DNA of 64,000 nucleotides from SCTD01 sp963781675 (GTDB lineage Bacteria > Actinomycetota > Actinomycetes > Mycobacteriales > SCTD01), in NCBI GenBank assembly GCA_963781675.1, contig CAWAGF010000005.1, positions 248,001-312,000 on the forward strand, in the 5' to 3' direction. The notes below the pieces were generated by a model, which saw only the letters and a program-made list of their open reading frames with translations, ran no database searches and had not been told where the DNA came from. Every line of letters starts with the position of its first letter. Position 1 is the first letter of the stretch. The position numbers were made by a program, and so were the translations under genes. Below, piece after piece: positions 63,886-64,000 of this stretch.

Positions 63886-63942
63886 GCCGAGACCCTGGCA
63901 CAGCGGCAGGACCGCCGGGCGACCACCTCGTACCCTCGAGCC

Positions 63943-64000
63943 ATGGCACGCCGCACGGGCCGGAACCGCTTCGAGCGCCTCATGTTCTCCTTCATGGGAC
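63943..64000 (+). CDS. Conserved hypothetical protein (partial)
   Basis: Only 19 residues are in the window: MARRTGRNRFERLMFSFMG. The basic start with NRFERLMF fits a small conserved actinobacterial protein, but the rest is cut off. Divergent from the DUF2470 gene with a 57-base gap. Confidence 0.55.
   Translation, partial: MARRTGRNRFERLMFSFMG

Overview
The window comes from the chromosome of a high-GC actinomycete. Coding sequence is rich in G+C at third positions, GTG and TTG starts are frequent, and the gene set is actinobacterial: a qcrCAB/ctaCDEF respiratory chain with diheme QcrC, the actinobacterial subunit IV CtaF, DUF3043, DUF4191, DUF1684, an LLM-class F420-type oxidoreductase, a mycothiol-type maleylpyruvate isomerase homologue and a 13E12-type DUF222/HNH gene. 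Gene order from the DnaQ-UvrC fusion and trpD, through ctaE-qcrCAB, ctaC, a PfkB kinase, erpA, glycerate kinase, DUF3043, a cobT-like gene, gcvT, pepA, the E2 gene, the TIGR01777 epimerase, lipB, lipA, DUF4191 and RDD to glnA resembles, from memory, the Rv2191-Rv2220 interval of Mycobacterium tuberculosis and the equivalent Streptomyces block. Species cannot be named from the sequence.

Layout. 0-11 kb: a partial DUF4331 secreted protein, a TPR protein coupled to a NicO-type metal transporter, the DnaQ-UvrC fusion, a glutathionyl-hydroquinone reductase-like gene, trpD and small regulators. 11-21 kb: the terminal respiratory region, with ctaE-qcrC-qcrA-qcrB on + and ctaC-ctaD-ctaF on -. 21-32 kb: cysteine desulfurase, adenosine-kinase-like PfkB kinase, thiolase, erpA, glycerate kinase, PhoX-like phosphatase, nadA and an aldo/keto reductase. 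32-35 kb: an accessory segment with a degenerate DUF222/HNH gene under a textbook LexA box and a methyltransferase downstream. 35-44 kb: cobT-like, shikimate-kinase-like, gcvT, an EgtE-like enzyme and a betaine/choline-type ABC importer. 44-58 kb: pepA, lpd, the 2-oxoacid dehydrogenase E2 gene (sucB), a TIGR01777 epimerase, a Ser/Thr kinase, lipB and lipA. 58-64 kb: plsC, DUF4191, RDD, glnA with a GlnR-type operator, an IS481-family insertion exactly at the glnA stop codon, and a heme oxygenase/DUF2470 pair.

The metabolic core is coherent: lipB/lipA make the lipoyl cofactor used by the E2 protein, which Lpd re-oxidises and which feeds the respiratory chain; gcvT also belongs to a lipoate-dependent system.

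Two cautions apply. First, more than 20 genes carry single-base frameshifts, including normally essential ones such as trpD, lipA, lipB, sucB and plsC. They are absent from roughly 10-32 kb and dense at 1-10 kb and 32-62 kb. Most can be repaired by removing one base, often a surplus G or C, so I read them as assembly errors, and coordinates of such genes span the repaired gene. Second, no CRISPR array, tRNA or rRNA was seen, and no gene-free stretch exceeds 300 bases. I see no clear novel multi-gene system; the strongest leads are regulatory sites (LexA, GlnR, PHO-box-like, twin palindromes), the IS insertion and the SOS-controlled DUF222/methyltransferase unit.
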